DNA of 64,000 nt from positions 9,316,545 through 9,380,544 of the forward strand of contig CM020620.1 of NCBI GenBank assembly GCA_009829735.1, given 5' to 3'. This DNA is from Pyropia yezoensis (taxonomy: Eukaryota; Rhodophyta; Bangiophyceae; Bangiales; Bangiaceae). Below are positions 1 through 9,959 of the stretch, piece after piece. The position numbers were made by a program, and so were the translations under genes. The notes beneath the pieces were generated by a model. That model was not told the origin of the DNA. It saw only the letters and a program-made list of their open reading frames with translations, and did no database searches. Numbering within the stretch: position 1 is the stretch's first letter; the number at the start of each line of letters is the position of its first letter.

Positions 1-512
1 CCTTTCCTTCTCCGGGCAGGATGCTCTTGACATGCTGCTTCTGGAAGTCCCAGCCTAGGATGAGGGGGACTGATAGGGTCTTGACTACTAGAAAGGGAAA
101 GAGCATTGGTTCATTGTTGACATAGATGGCGACGGGAAGACGGCCAAGCGGTCGTAGGGTTTGACCTGATGCGTCTACAATCCGGGTCTTGGTAGGCGCT
201 CTCCAGGCATGTCGACGCCAGCCCGGAGGTAACAGGTTCTCAGTGATGACGCTTGGTCCGGCTCCCGTGTCAACCACCGGCGTAACAGCTTGGGGGAGGC
301 TATCCCCCACACGCATACGAGCATTAATCTTGAGGTTTTCCTTACGCAGGACAAGCAAGGTCCCCTTGAACAAACAGGGTCTCCAGGCGGCTACCGGTTG
401 AGCAGGTAACTGCCGTCCTTTCTCCCGGCACGCAAGGGGAGAACGGGTAGAAGTACCCTGCCGTCGAAGATTCGGGAAGACACTTGGGGAGAGCGCCTGC
501 CCTACTCGTTTC
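1..512 (-). CDS. pol: Element A pol, N-terminal part with retropepsin-like protease (partial)
   Basis: The frame entered by a -1 shift at GGGAAAC (514-508) stays open to the window edge. It reads through a basic linker (KRVGQALSPSV...) into an aspartic protease with the active-site signature VVDTGAGPSVI at about 280-243 and, further on, the hydrophobic SVPLILGWDF that closes a retropepsin fold. The first methionine in this frame (in ARMRVGD, near 320) sits just before the active site, so independent initiation is unlikely and a Gag-Pol frameshift product is the simplest reading. RT, RNase H and integrase would lie outside the window. Confidence 0.85.
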
Positions 513-2262
513 CCGGGTCCGAGGAGTCCTTGGAGGTCTCGGTCTCCAGGTCAAAGTCCGTAGGAGCTTCCCTTGCCAGAGCCTCCGTGATGCTCTGTAG
601 GGTTGCTACTCGGATTGCGTGTACCTGTGCCTTGTCCATCTTGGAGGGTGCCCGCCGGTCAGCCCAGTTGACCGCCTTTGCAAACACCAGTCCTTGACGC
701 TTGAGTTTCTCCTGGAGGTCCTTGGGAATGGTCGGGCACTGGTAGGACATGCGATCCTCCTTCTGGCACAGCCAACAAGACCGGAACCGCTGGTTCCTGA
801 CCTGCTTGGGGGTGACCAGGGAAGGTTGCTCCTTAGAAACGAAGCCGCCCCACTTGTCCCCTGACCCTACGGGTGAGGCCTCGCCAACTGCGAGTACCGG
901 TACAGGGCTATCACCTCCCTTATACTTGTCGGGTCCGGGACGAACTCGCGACAACGGCTTGGGAGTTGATACCATGGGAGCTTGGAGGGCCTTGGCTTGC
1001 CGGTACTTGCCCTGGGTGTAGGCCATCAACTGCTGGAAGGTATGTTCTTGATGTTCCTGGTTGTAGTTCTCCGCATCCACTTGAAGATATTCAGGAAGCC
1101 CTTCCGAGAAGATCATCTTGAGCCTGTCCTCAGGGTAAACGTTGCCACAAGCCTCGCTCATCTCCCGGACACGACGGGCGAATGCCTCTGGAGTCTCTTG
1201 TCTCTCCATGGTTGCCCGGTTCAGCCTGCCGACTGCCTTACGCAGGGAGTCCGCGTCAGCGTAGTTGGACAGGAGCCAGTTGACCGCCTCCGGGTAGCTC
1301 GCAACGGTACGCCCGACAATGGGTCCGGCAGAGTCTGGTAGAACCTGTGCAAACCGCTGTTCCGCCTCTCCGGTCATGAAGTTAACCAGGAGGTAGAGAG
1401 CCTTGCCCTCGGACACATCGTTGTCATTGCATGCCTTGACAAACCGGCGCAGGAAGGCAAAGATAAGCGCCGGTTTCTTCCCGGAAAACTTAGGATGTCC
1501 CCCAAAGCTCGGCTGCATTCGCCGGTTCAGGGATGCCATCTTCTTGGCCATCTTCCGGGTGTAACCTTGGTCTTGGTTCTCCAGCCGGTAGTTACCCCAA
1601 TACGTGACCTTGTTCAGGGTGGCATCTCCCACTTGGTGGGCAGGGAAGTCGAACTCGACCAGCCTGCGTCGGGTGGGACCGGGAGATGCATCCCAGTCAT
1701 ATCCCTTCTCAGAGCTGGAGGAACTGGTCTCGCTGGTGCTAGAGCGACGGCGCCGACGCCGACGCCTACGGCTGCTCCGGTTACCGGTCTCGGAGCTCCC
1801 CGCCCCATAGAATGCAAGGGGAGGAAAAGCTTGGCCGGTCCCAGGAGTCAAAGTCTCAGGGAGACCCGTAGAACCAGTCATAGCGGTGCCTCTGGCACTG
1901 CTAGTGCCCACAGGAAGAGGTGTATACACCAAGCTGCCATGTGTGGGTCCAGGAGTAAACACACCAGGGGCTATCCCTGGAGGTTGAGGAGTAGAACCAA
2001 CAGGAGGGAGACGTCTGCTGCGAGCGGACTCGAACGCCGTTGACCCCGGGGTGGCTCCCACAGGAGGAACAGCCGGAGGAACGGGAGCAGGAGGTACTTG
2101 GCCGCCTGTAGACTCCAGTCCGCTACCGGATGTCACGCCCAGGTCTGCTTCACCCGTAGGGAGAACGCCGGGTTGGGCACCGTCCCCCGCGGTGACCAGG
2201 GATACGTCAAGGGACGCGGGGTCTACCCCTTCGGGTACCGTCGTGCCAGGAAGGGTAGCCAT
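502..2262 (-). CDS. gag: Element A Gag (capsid domain plus degenerate zinc knuckle)
   Basis: About 586 residues from ATG 2262. That start is preferred over an upstream in-frame ATG at 2385 because its context (CCAACATGGCTA) is shared with the gag start of element C at 27358. The N-terminal third is Pro/Gly/Ser-rich, followed by an Arg10 run and an Ser-rich stretch. A retrotransposon capsid domain follows (FAFLRRFVKACNDN ... AVNWLLSNYAD ... EAFARRVREMSEACG), then a zinc knuckle and the terminal GNE shared by all gags here. The knuckle reads C-W-L-C-x4-R-x4-C: the metal-binding His of the CCHC motif is Arg, unlike elements B, C and D. The protein would form the retrotransposon particle. Confidence 0.9.
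   Translation of the reverse strand: MATLPGTTVPEGVDPASLDVSLVTAGDGAQPGVLPTGEADLGVTSGSGLESTGGQVPPAPVPPAVPPVGATPGSTAFESARSRRLPPVGSTPQPPGIAPGVFTPGPTHGSLVYTPLPVGTSSARGTAMTGSTGLPETLTPGTGQAFPPLAFYGAGSSETGNRSSRRRRRRRRRSSTSETSSSSSEKGYDWDASPGPTRRRLVEFDFPAHQVGDATLNKVTYWGNYRLENQDQGYTRKMAKKMASLNRRMQPSFGGHPKFSGKKPALIFAFLRRFVKACNDNDVSEGKALYLLVNFMTGEAEQRFAQVLPDSAGPIVGRTVASYPEAVNWLLSNYADADSLRKAVGRLNRATMERQETPEAFARRVREMSEACGNVYPEDRLKMIFSEGLPEYLQVDAENYNQEHQEHTFQQLMAYTQGKYRQAKALQAPMVSTPKPLSRVRPGPDKYKGGDSPVPVLAVGEASPVGSGDKWGGFVSKEQPSLVTPKQVRNQRFRSCWLCQKEDRMSYQCPTIPKDLQEKLKRQGLVFAKAVNWADRRAPSKMDKAQVHAIRVATLQSITEALAREAPTDFDLETETSKDSSDPGNE
508..514 (-). promoter_or_regulatory. Probable -1 ribosomal frameshift site, gag/pol junction of element A
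   Basis: On the minus strand the gag codons read CCG GGA AAC GAG TAG, so the heptamer G GGA AAC is in X XXY YYZ phase one codon before the stop. The -1 frame (GGG AAA CGA GTA ...) is open into the protease. GGGAAAC is a known retroviral -1 slippery sequence. The same heptamer in the same phase occurs in elements B, C and D. Confidence 0.8.
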
Positions 2263-2452
2263 GTTGGTCTCTTGACAGCCACAGTCCAGTTGCCTGCGTG
2301 TCCAAAGATCGCAAGACCACAAGAAAGGGGTTGGAGAGCCAGGAATGGGATTCCCGTGAACGGGTGCAAATAATTCCCAAACCACAGAAAAAGACAGGAC
2401 AGGAACAACCCAGCCGTTGCTCCCAAATGTCTCTTCTCAAACACTCCAATCT

Positions 2453-2469
2453 CCCCTGCTGCTCCACCA
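2453..2469 (-). promoter_or_regulatory. Primer-binding site of element A
   Basis: Minus-strand TGGTGGAGCAGCAGGGG begins 4 nt inside the 5' LTR end. It starts with TGG, the complement of a tRNA CCA end. The identical 17-mer follows the 5' LTRs of elements B, C and D. It is not the plant initiator-Met PBS (TGGTATCAGAGC). Confidence 0.8.
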
Positions 2470-2473
2470 AATA

Positions 2474-3046
2474 TGTGGTATAAAACTCGATCCTCTCAGA
2501 CACGTGTCAATATCCCTCGGGGGAAAGGGACAGGTATCATAGAAAGGGGAACTACGAGAATGGTATGCCTGTTGCCTCACGTGCCTGCTCGCAGAGCAAA
2601 CAGATACGCACGGTAGTGCACACGGGGAAGAGGAAAGCAAACGCGCAGTTGTCTTTTTCCCTGAGGGCGCAGGCCAAGGGCGCCTCGCTGTCCCTCTTAA
2701 CGTGCATCTGGGGGAGCCTCGGCACGTTGGCCAGGTGGCCCCCCCCACAACCCCGAGTGGCCCCGACCCGAGTCTAACCTCGTCAGGTCGGGGGCCACTA
2801 TCACTACTAATTCTATTTCCACTCACTAAACTCACACTCAAATTCTCTCAAATCAAGTCCCTCACAAGTATGCAAAAACTCATCAGAAATCCCTCTCTCA
2901 CGTGTGGATAGCGTAGTCCACCGCATCCCAGTGCCGGGCACGGGCCACGGCCGCCAACCATCAGCACACGGCGGGCGTGTACTGGCACCTGGTGCCCTCT
3001 GGTTGCAGTCCCGGGTCGGCGCCAAGTCGGGGCCAGGGATGCTACA
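2474..3046 (-). repeat. 5' LTR of element A (573 bp)
   Basis: Termini on the minus strand are TGTAGCATC and TATACCACA. The PBS follows at one end and unrelated 60-bp repeat DNA at the other. It aligns end to end with the LTR at 18383-18955. A TATA-like TTTTATA lies near the 3' end. Any open frame that starts here and runs into the flanking gene is a chance fusion. Confidence 0.9.
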
Positions 3047-3048
3047 GG

Positions 3049-3792
3049 GCCGAGTGGGGGCAACCACCACCTGCACCCGCTGCGGCCCAGCCAGCGTGGG
3101 CGGGGGGGGCCAAGCGGGGGCGACAATCAAGTCCAGAGACGGCCACCCAGCCCGCGTGGGTGGGGGGGGCCGAGTGGGGGCAACCACCACCTGCACCCGC
3201 AGCCGCCCAGCCAGCGTGCGGGGGGGGGCCGCGTGGGGGCAACAACCAAGCCCAGCTGCGGCCACTGAGCCCGCGTTGGTGGGGAGGGCCGCGGCTGGGC
3301 GGCCATCCTGCGAGGCCGAACGAGGACAACAACCAAGCGCAGCGGCCTCGTCCGCAGAGCCCTTGTGGGTGGCGGGGCCAGCTGTTTGGCGACCGCCCGG
3401 TGGACCCCAGCGGACACAACTCGAAGCAGCAGCAGCGGCAGGAGCCGCAGAACCGTCGCGGGTGGAAGGGGCCGTCGTTTGGTGGCCCCCCGGCGGAGCC
3501 CAGCGGCCTCGCGCAGCAGCGGCCGACGAGCCCGCCGCAGCGGGCGGGGCCGCCGTTGGACGGCCCTGCAGGAGCACCGCCGGACAGCAGCGTCGGCCTG
3601 GTCCGACCGCTTGTCAACCCACTGGCTCGCACGCAGGCGTGGGTGAACCAGCTGCCGCGGCCGCAGAACCCTCCTGGTTGGGAGAGGCCGTCAACCGGCG
3701 GTCGCGAGGGTGGGCCGACAGGACTGACCTTCCCTCGCGGGCAGGCGCAGCCGCCGTTTGGCGGCGGCCCAGCGGGGGAGGGCGAGAGAAAT

Positions 3793-3825
<33 letters not shown>

Positions 3826-6513
3826 CGGCCGTCACCTCAGCAGAGGCCGCCGAGCCCGCCGGGGCGGGGCAGCCGGGCAGCGGGTGTCGGCGGCGAGGGT
3901 CGGCCGGCTGGGAACGACTGCCCAAGGGCGAGGCCGCGCATTTGCGGCCTCCAAGTGCCGCCGAGTCAACCGGGCGAGCCCCCGGGCGCCCCTGTGCGCA
4001 ATCAGCGGTCGTCTTCCGGGACGGGCGACGAGCAGCCGAGGTCTTCCCGGTCCCCTGCAGGAGCAAAGGAGTCGCAGCGGGGAAAGGAGGGATCGGCCAT
4101 CCACCTTGGCGGTGCGTCAAGCACCGGGCAGCAACAGGGGGGCGCCCAGCGGTCGCACGGGGGAGGGCCGAGAGACACCGGCCCACCACAGCGGCCATCC
4201 TCGAGCAGCTGGCCGCTGCCCGCAACTGGGACGCCACGCGCTGAGGGGACGGGCAACGCGCACCCGTCGTCGCATCCAGTTCCCACCGCTACCTCGGGGT
4301 CGGACAGACGCGGGGTGGCAGCAGCAGCGGGACGACCCGTGGGGACGCCGTCGCAGACCACACGGCCATGTTCTCCCCCCCATCCAATCGGGGAGGGGGG
4401 CCGAGCGGCCGCAGCTCCCTTGGTGGCAGCCCCAGCGGCCGCTCCTTTGGCTCCGCCAGGGCGACGCGGCCGTGCCGGGCGAAGCGGCCCTCTGCGCGGC
4501 CGAAGACGCGGCCGTGAAGGCGGCGAGGCGGGCTCTCGAGATGGAGTGGGACCTCGCGTCCACACCAACGGGGTCCCGTACTCCGCTGTCGAGCGAGTAC
4601 AGCTGAGCGCTGCGTGGCTCGAGACGTCTGAGGATGCCGTGGTAGGTACGGACCAGAACAGCGAGGAGTTTTTTGCTGTCGTGACGGCCAACTTCCAGGC
4701 GCGGATGGATCGCGTCGACGTCGAGATGCAGATGGAGGGCCTCCCTGCGCGGGTGCTGCGAGAGGCCACCGGCGTGCAGAGGTACTACAAGAAGCTGAAC
4801 GAGAAGGTGATGCGCCTCGTGTGCGCGCGCGTGCACGTGGAGGGCCTGAGTCTCACTGGAAGCCCGTCGGAGGCCGACATGGAGCTGGCCATGATGGGCG
4901 TTTTTGAGAACCGCGACGAGTACGAGGCCATCAGGCTGGGCAAGTACGTGCCGCACCCCATCCTCAAGACCGCGGAGGCGAGGGCGGACTACTGGGTTGA
5001 CTGCTCGCGCGTATTGAAGATTTCCGACAAGTATAGCGGCGCCGCTGCGATGGAGGCCATGGCGGCACGCCGCCGCGGCCGCCGCCCTGCTGGCGCGGCG
5101 GTGGGTGCAGCGAACGCCGTGGCAAGCGTGGGAGACGACCTCAGCGCGCGTGATGCGGCCGCAGCGGACGCGGCCGCGACGGACGCGGCCACGACCGATG
5201 GCGGCGGCGACCAGGAGGGGACGCGAGCGGACGGCCTGGCGGCTGGCAAGCGCCAGCGACCGGCTACCTTTGCGGACCGCCCGCTGGGAACGCAGTCAAC
5301 GCTTGCGGAGCTCGCGCAGGCAGCCCGCGACAAGGCGTTTGAGCAGGAGGGCGAGGCAAACACGAAGGCGCTGAACGTGCTTGCGGAGGCGGCCCGTGAC
5401 CGCAACATCGTCGCGACTTTGTCGGCACCCGCAATTCGGGACGAGCCACGCTTTCGTGACTTTCTGGCCAGACGGGCCGACGAACTGATCGCGGCCCACT
5501 TGGCTGCGCAACAACGGTCGGCCGCCACGGGCGCGGCCGCCAACAGCGGCGGGGCTAGTGGGACGGGGCCCGCTCCATCGGGCCCTTCTGCGGGAGCTGC
5601 TGCCCGGGAAGTGCATGAAGCAGAAGGAGCAGATGTGCTGAGCGCTGGGGCGGCCGCAGGGGCGGCCGCCGGTGTAGGGGGGGCGGATAGGGGAGGGGGC
5701 GTGCGGGGGGGGGGGGGCGGGGGGGGGGGGGCCGCCCCAGCGGCCTCGACGACTGCAGTGGCCGCGGCTGCTGGGCAGGCCGCGGTGGCGTCCGTCGTCG
5801 GAGCCGCTGCGGGTTCAAGTGCTCCAGGTGGCCGCTCTTCAGCGGCCGCCGGGGATGTGGCCGCCGCCAGTACTCCCCCACCCACGGCCCCCCCTGCTGC
5901 GCTTCTCCCTTGGCTGCTCCCTGACGGCAGCCATCCGCCGGGTTCGCCTCCCCTACCGGCCGTTGTCGACTTTTCGTGGCCGCCCGTCGCGCCGCGCCCG
6001 GCCGCGCAACCGCGTGTCCTACCCCCACCCGCGCAACCGCGTCGCCTGGCACCGGCGCCCGCACCACCGGTGCGGTACGGACTGGGGGGGGGGCCTCTAG
6101 CGGCGGCGGCGGCTGCATCTGCGGCCACGGCTGGACCGCAGACTTCACGCCGATCGGCGGCGCCCGCTGAGCGGGCTGTGGCCACGCCGGCGCCCCACAT
6201 GTCTGCTTCCGGCGCCATGTCCATCACGACGGCCGTGACGGGCGGTCGCTCGGCGGCTGCCTTGCTCTCGGTGGGCCGTCGGGCGCAGGTCACGAGGCAG
6301 CTGCAGTTTGCTACACAGCGCAGCAGCAAGGGTAAAGGGCCGAAGCGGGCGGCCCTTTACGTTTCTCCTACACCCTCCCTGTCTGGGTCAGAGGACCCTC
6401 AGGGCGATGACGGCTTTGGTAATGTGCCTGACGACGACGATGAGTTTGGGACCCTAATTGGGGACGTGAAGGAGCTGGAGGAGGACGAAGACGAAGATGA
6501 CCTGTACCTTTGA
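3049..6513 (+). CDS. PIF/Harbinger-associated Myb/SANT-like DNA-binding protein
   Basis: An open frame from the LTR edge at 3049 to TGA 6513. The true start is unresolved because element A has cut the 5' end. First comes a 20-residue-repeat and Gln/Pro/Gly-rich region with a poly-Gln tract near 3795. A SANT-like domain follows at about 4573-5010, recognisable by SAAWLETSEDAVVGTDQNSE, ATGVQRYYKKLNEKVMRLVC, DMELAMMGVF and a terminal DYWVDC. This is the fold found in the second protein of PIF/Harbinger elements and in plant NAM-associated/GST-T3-like proteins. After it come Ala/Gly-rich linkers with a Gly run at 5700-5730, then an acidic tail ending EDEDDLYL. It converges on the DDE transposase at 7354-9297, the usual Harbinger partner arrangement, and would bring the transposase to the element ends. 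In the segment before 4560 another frame is also open and resembles the paralog, so a short upstream intron or frame change is possible. Confidence 0.65.
3051..3290 (+). repeat. 60-bp tandem repeat (four degenerate units)
   Basis: Units start at 3051, 3111, 3171 and about 3230, with a spacing of 60, 60 and 59 bp. Each begins near GAGTGGGGGCAACC and ends in a G run. Because 60 is divisible by three, the array encodes 20-residue repeats of the type EWGQPPPAPAAAQPAWVGGA in the downstream gene. A related array accompanies the paralogous gene at 60290-61330. Confidence 0.8.
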
Positions 6514-7008
6514 TGGGTTTGTGGCTTTGCTGTGCCGGTGGTGTCTCTTTTTTTTCTTTCCTGGTTTGTGTTTCTGTGTCTGTCGAGCGCTGTTTTTTTT
6601 CGTTGGTGTTTTGCTTTTGTCCTGAACGTCTTGCTGCTTGTCTTCATCTGTGATCATCACTGGGTGTCGGGCGTAGACTTTGTTTCATGCATGCTTCTCT
6701 GCCATAAACCTTTGCACGATGCACCTCACGTCTTTTTTCTCTACGGAGACCTGTCAAAAAAAGGAGTCCACGCGAGGCACATTCGCCCTGTGTGCGCCCT
6801 CCTACCCAGAGTGCGCGCAGCTGCGAGGTACCTTCCCCCCCCCCCCTCGGTGCGCCATGATCCGCTGCCCGCACTCCACGGTGGGAGGGCGCCCGCCCGC
6901 CGCACCCGGTGCGCGGCGACACGGGCACCGCGCCCTCAGTGCGGCCGCTATAGAGCGGCCGCTGACCGCACCTGGTGCACGGCCACGGCGGCGGCGGCGG
7001 CCTTGTGC
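6514..7008. other. Intergenic, 3' region of the Myb-like gene
   Basis: T-rich on the plus strand just after the stop (runs of T near 6550, 6595 and 6735), consistent with a 3' UTR and 3'-end signals. The composition then returns to GC-rich. No gene is seen. Confidence 0.4.
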
Positions 7009-7198
7009 GGTCGCCGGGGGCTGCCTGGGCGTCTGCCCGCCAGCCGCGCCCGGGCACGCACCTTGGCCAGTCGCCGGGGGCTGCCTCGGCGTCTGCCCGT
7101 CAGCCGCGCCCAGGCACGCACCTCGGCCGGTCGCCGGGGGCTGCCTGGGCGTCTGCCCGTTAGCCGCGCCCAGGCACGCAACTTGGCCGGCCGCCAGT
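7009..7198 (+). repeat. 60-bp tandem repeat, three units, between the convergent genes
   Basis: Three units of about 60 bp, phased by CTGCCT(G/C)GGCGTCTGCC at 7021, 7081 and 7141, more than 85% alike by eye. It lies between the ends of the Myb-like and transposase genes. It is probably non-coding, although frames remain open through it because of the period. Confidence 0.8.
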
Positions 7199-7287
7199 CG
7201 CGCCTGGGCGGCCGCCTTAGCGTTTTCGCACATCGGCTGTTCGGACGAGCCCGACCGGCCGCGTGTGTCAGAGCGTACGCTTCTTAT

Positions 7288-7331
7288 TCAAGGAAAAAAA
7301 AAAACCCGCAGGCGAAAAAAAAACCTTTAGC
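7288..7331 (+). other. A-rich block shared with the paralogous locus
   Basis: CAAGG followed by ten A, ACCCGCAGGCG, nine A and CCTTTAGC. A similar block, CAAGG-A8-GAACCCGAAGGG-A5-CCTAAGC, is at 57117-57150, and a weaker one is near 55690. On the minus strand it is U-rich and lies just past the transposase stop, so it may be a 3'-processing signal (inference). Confidence 0.45.
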
Positions 7332-7353
7332 TCCATGCGCCTCACGCTCTACA

Positions 7354-9297
7354 CTACGGCTGCGGCGTGAGCATGTGATGCCGATGAACATATGGAGCCA
7401 GCGCGCGCCTTCTGTGCGTCCACACATGCTCCATCAGGTCCACGCGCAGGCCCTCGTGCTCAACAGGGCTGCGCACGGCCGACCGCCGTTGTACGGCGGC
7501 CGAGCGGCCGTCCACTCGACCTCGCCCCGCGCCTCCACCGCACCCAGTCCCACCACGGCCTGCAGAACCACCTGGCCCGCTGCCGCGCCCAGAACCACCA
7601 CCGCCTGCTGCCCGACCTCCATCGGCTGTTGCACCTTGAGCGGCACCACCACCACCACCACCCTCAGCCCGCCAAACTCGCCCGGCGCCACCCCCTGCCC
7701 CTGCGCCTCGTTCGACACCCACCGGCCGGGCGGCCCCGCCGCCTGGTCCGCCTCTACATCCACCTCCACCTCCTACTCTGCCTCTCCCGGCGCCTACGGG
7801 CCGGGCGGCAGCTCCGCTATATGCTGAATGAACGCATCCAGGAGCGGCCGCCCCGCCCCCACCTCCAGCACGTCCGCCAGGGCGGCCGGCAGTCGGGTTC
7901 TCACTCCCCGCGGCCGCCACACCCCCACCTTCGGAACGCTCGCCAGGTCCGCCAGCTGCCGGTTCGTCGCTCCGCTCCGCGGCTGAGTTGTCGTCGGCCG
8001 CCGCCGCCGCCGCCGCTGCCGCGGCCGCCGCGGCCGCCGCTGCCGCGGCCGCCGCCGCCGCCGCGGCTTCCGCGACCACCACGGCGGCCGCCGCAGCCCC
8101 AGGGACCCCATATGCGTCGCCCATGCGGCGCCGTGAAAGGTACCCGTCGCGTCGCTGGACGACGACCATGTTGTGTAGAATAGCGACGGCTTTGGCGGTG
8201 CGGATGATGCGGTCCATGCTGTGGAACTTCGCTGGGTGTTGCAGGATATGAAACCGCGCCGTCATGACCCCGTAGAGGCGCTCAACGTCCTTACGCAGTG
8301 CCTCCTGGAGCCGGTTGTACGTGCGCTTCTTCGTGGTGTTGTTGGCGGCGCGCGAGAAGGGGCGGGCAAAAATGGGGAAATGGGGATAGACGCCATCAGC
8401 CAAGTAATACAACAAACGACGACTGCGGCCGTTCAGTGTAAACTCCAAAATATCAGGCGGCCACGCCCCGCTCATCACGTCCATGCATAACGGCGACTGG
8501 CCCCACACGTTAATGTCATTGTGGCTCCCGGGCGCCCCCACAAAAAAATGCCAAATGTAGAGATCCTCATCGCAAACCGTTTCCATTACCACCGACCGCC
8601 GCTTCTTGTAATCCTGGTATTGCCCGGCCTGCGCCTTCGGACACATCCGCCACACCCAGTGTGAGCAGTCGATGCTCCCCATGCACCCCGGCATGCCCCG
8701 CTGCTCGTTACGGTCGAGGATGTGGGCCAGCTCCGCGTTGGTGGGCGGCCGCAGATAAGAATCCTCGTAGTTGTCGACGATGTGGTCCACGAGCATCTGT
8801 GTGGCCATGGCGGTGGTTGACTTGGCCAAGCGCAAGTACTCGTCAGGCCGATCGGCGGCCTCGCCATATGCGAGCACGCGAAAAGCGGCCACAGCCTTCT
8901 GCAGCCCGTACGCCTGCGAGCGCTCCGTTGCGTGAGTGGACCTCTTCCAGTAGGGGAGGTCCTTGACGTCATTGTAGACATCCATGAACACGCTGCGGGG
9001 CACGCGGAAGCGCGTCTCAAAGTCCTGCTCGCCATAAACAGGAGGATGCCCATCCAAGCCGAAGTAGTCCCGCTGGATGCCACGAAAGCCGACGTCAAAA
9101 TCGCGACGCCGGTTGGCGCGGCGGCCTGGGACAGATCCGCCCCGACGTCGGCGCCGCGCAGTAGCACCCGACAGAGCGACATAGTGCTTTCGCCGGCACA
9201 AAGACAGCTGCGAAGCCACAACGGCGGCGCGCGCCTCGTCGCCCGATCCGTCGGACACCTCCCAAGCCTCCCGATCTCCGGGATGGTGGGTGGCCAT
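7354..9297 (-). CDS. PIF/Harbinger DDE transposase (DDE_Tnp_4 type)
   Basis: 647 residues from ATG 9297. The N-terminus (1-75) is basic. Residues 75-395 are a DDE-superfamily catalytic domain: MGSIDCSHW carries the first Asp (about 210), GSHNDINV (about 258-264) is the conserved family block, LADGVYPHFPIF carries the second Asp (about 301) and LRKDVERLYGVM the Glu (about 339). All three catalytic acids are present, so this copy may be functional. After residue 400 there is a long Ala run and then Gly/Arg-rich low complexity that is not part of the family core. It converges with the Myb-like gene ending at 6513. The minisatellites upstream (9395-9720, 9960-10260) would sit in its promoter region. 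The element's TIRs were not found; the left end is probably beyond the window. Confidence 0.9.
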   Translation of the reverse strand: MATHHPGDREAWEVSDGSGDEARAAVVASQLSLCRRKHYVALSGATARRRRRGGSVPGRRANRRRDFDVGFRGIQRDYFGLDGHPPVYGEQDFETRFRVPRSVFMDVYNDVKDLPYWKRSTHATERSQAYGLQKAVAAFRVLAYGEAADRPDEYLRLAKSTTAMATQMLVDHIVDNYEDSYLRPPTNAELAHILDRNEQRGMPGCMGSIDCSHWVWRMCPKAQAGQYQDYKKRRSVVMETVCDEDLYIWHFFVGAPGSHNDINVWGQSPLCMDVMSGAWPPDILEFTLNGRSRRLLYYLADGVYPHFPIFARPFSRAANNTTKKRTYNRLQEALRKDVERLYGVMTARFHILQHPAKFHSMDRIIRTAKAVAILHNMVVVQRRDGYLSRRRMGDAYGVPGAAAAAVVVAEAAAAAAAAAAAAAAAAAAAAAAAADDNSAAERSDEPAAGGPGERSEGGGVAAAGSENPTAGRPGGRAGGGGGAAAPGCVHSAYSGAAARPVGAGRGRVGGGGGCRGGPGGGAARPVGVERGAGAGGGAGRVWRAEGGGGGGAAQGATADGGRAAGGGGSGRGSGPGGSAGRGGTGCGGGAGRGRVDGRSAAVQRRSAVRSPVEHEGLRVDLMEHVWTHRRRALAPYVHRHHMLTPQP

Positions 9298-9394
9298 GGC
9301 GAGTCCCCCTCAAAGATGCCAGAGGATGCCCTTGCCAGTTACGGCCGCGGCGGCGGTCGCCGCGATGGCGGTGGCCGCGACGGCAGCAGTCACG

Positions 9395-9720
9395 ACGGTG
9401 GCGGCCGCGACGGTGGCGGCCGCGACGGTGGCGGCCGCAACGGTGGCGGCCGCGACGGTGGCGGCCGCGATGGTGGCACCCGCGACGGTGGCACCCGCGA
9501 TGGTGGCACCCGCGACGGCTACGCGGCCGCGACGGTGGCGGCCGATGGTAGTGGCCGCGACGGTGGCGGCCGCGACGATGGCCGCCGAGATGGTCGTGGC
9601 CGCGACGGTGGTACCTGCGATGGTGCTGGTAGCGAAGGTTGCGGCCGCGATGGTGGCCGCGATGGTGGTGGCCGCGACGGCTACGCGGCCGCGGCGGCGG
9701 TCGCCGCGATGGTGGTGGCC
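9395..9720 (+). repeat. 15-bp minisatellite
   Basis: Degenerate tandem copies of GCGACGGTGGCGGCC with variants such as GCGATGGTGGCACCC. The period of 15 keeps all frames open, producing spurious Asp-Gly-Arg and Ala-Thr-Val ORFs on both strands. It lies just upstream of the transposase start. Confidence 0.85.
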
Positions 9721-9959
9721 TCGATGCTCGTGGCCGCGACGGTGTATCCGGTAGCCGCCGTGATGGTGGTCGCAGCGACGGTGGCGGCCACGGCGGTCGT
9801 GTGCGCGACGGTGGCGAGGTGGCGGTGGACACCGCAACGGTGGCGAGATGGCGGTGGCAGACGCGGCGATGGTGGCGACTGGCAGCGCGCGCCGACGGTG
9901 GTGGTGACGACGGCGATGGGGACAGGGACAGCAGCCCAGCCCTGACCGCCGGGACGGAT

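Larger units (their letters stand above)
1..3046 (-). mobile_element. Ty3/gypsy LTR retrotransposon, element A (5' part; runs off the window)
   Basis: Read on the minus strand the order is LTR (3046-2474), primer-binding site (2469-2453), gag (2262-502) and protease at the start of pol (512-1). The rest of pol and the 3' LTR lie left of the window. The LTR begins TGTAGCATC and ends ATACCACA. A second LTR of exactly the same length (573 bp) and clearly the same family is at 18383-18955. The element landed in a 60-bp tandem repeat belonging to the Myb-like gene to its right, so the left half of that gene must lie beyond the window. TSD cannot be checked. Confidence 0.9.

Noticed and set aside
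2977..3048. N-terminal start of the Myb-like gene at 2977
   Set aside because: These codons lie inside the element A LTR, so the fusion is accidental.
4989..6329. 446-codon Ala-rich frame on minus
   Set aside because: Antisense shadow of the Myb-like gene; its composition mirrors that gene's GC-rich codons.
8932..9945. 337-codon Gly/Asp/Arg-rich frame on plus
   Set aside because: Antisense to the transposase N-terminus and then translation of the 15-bp minisatellite.
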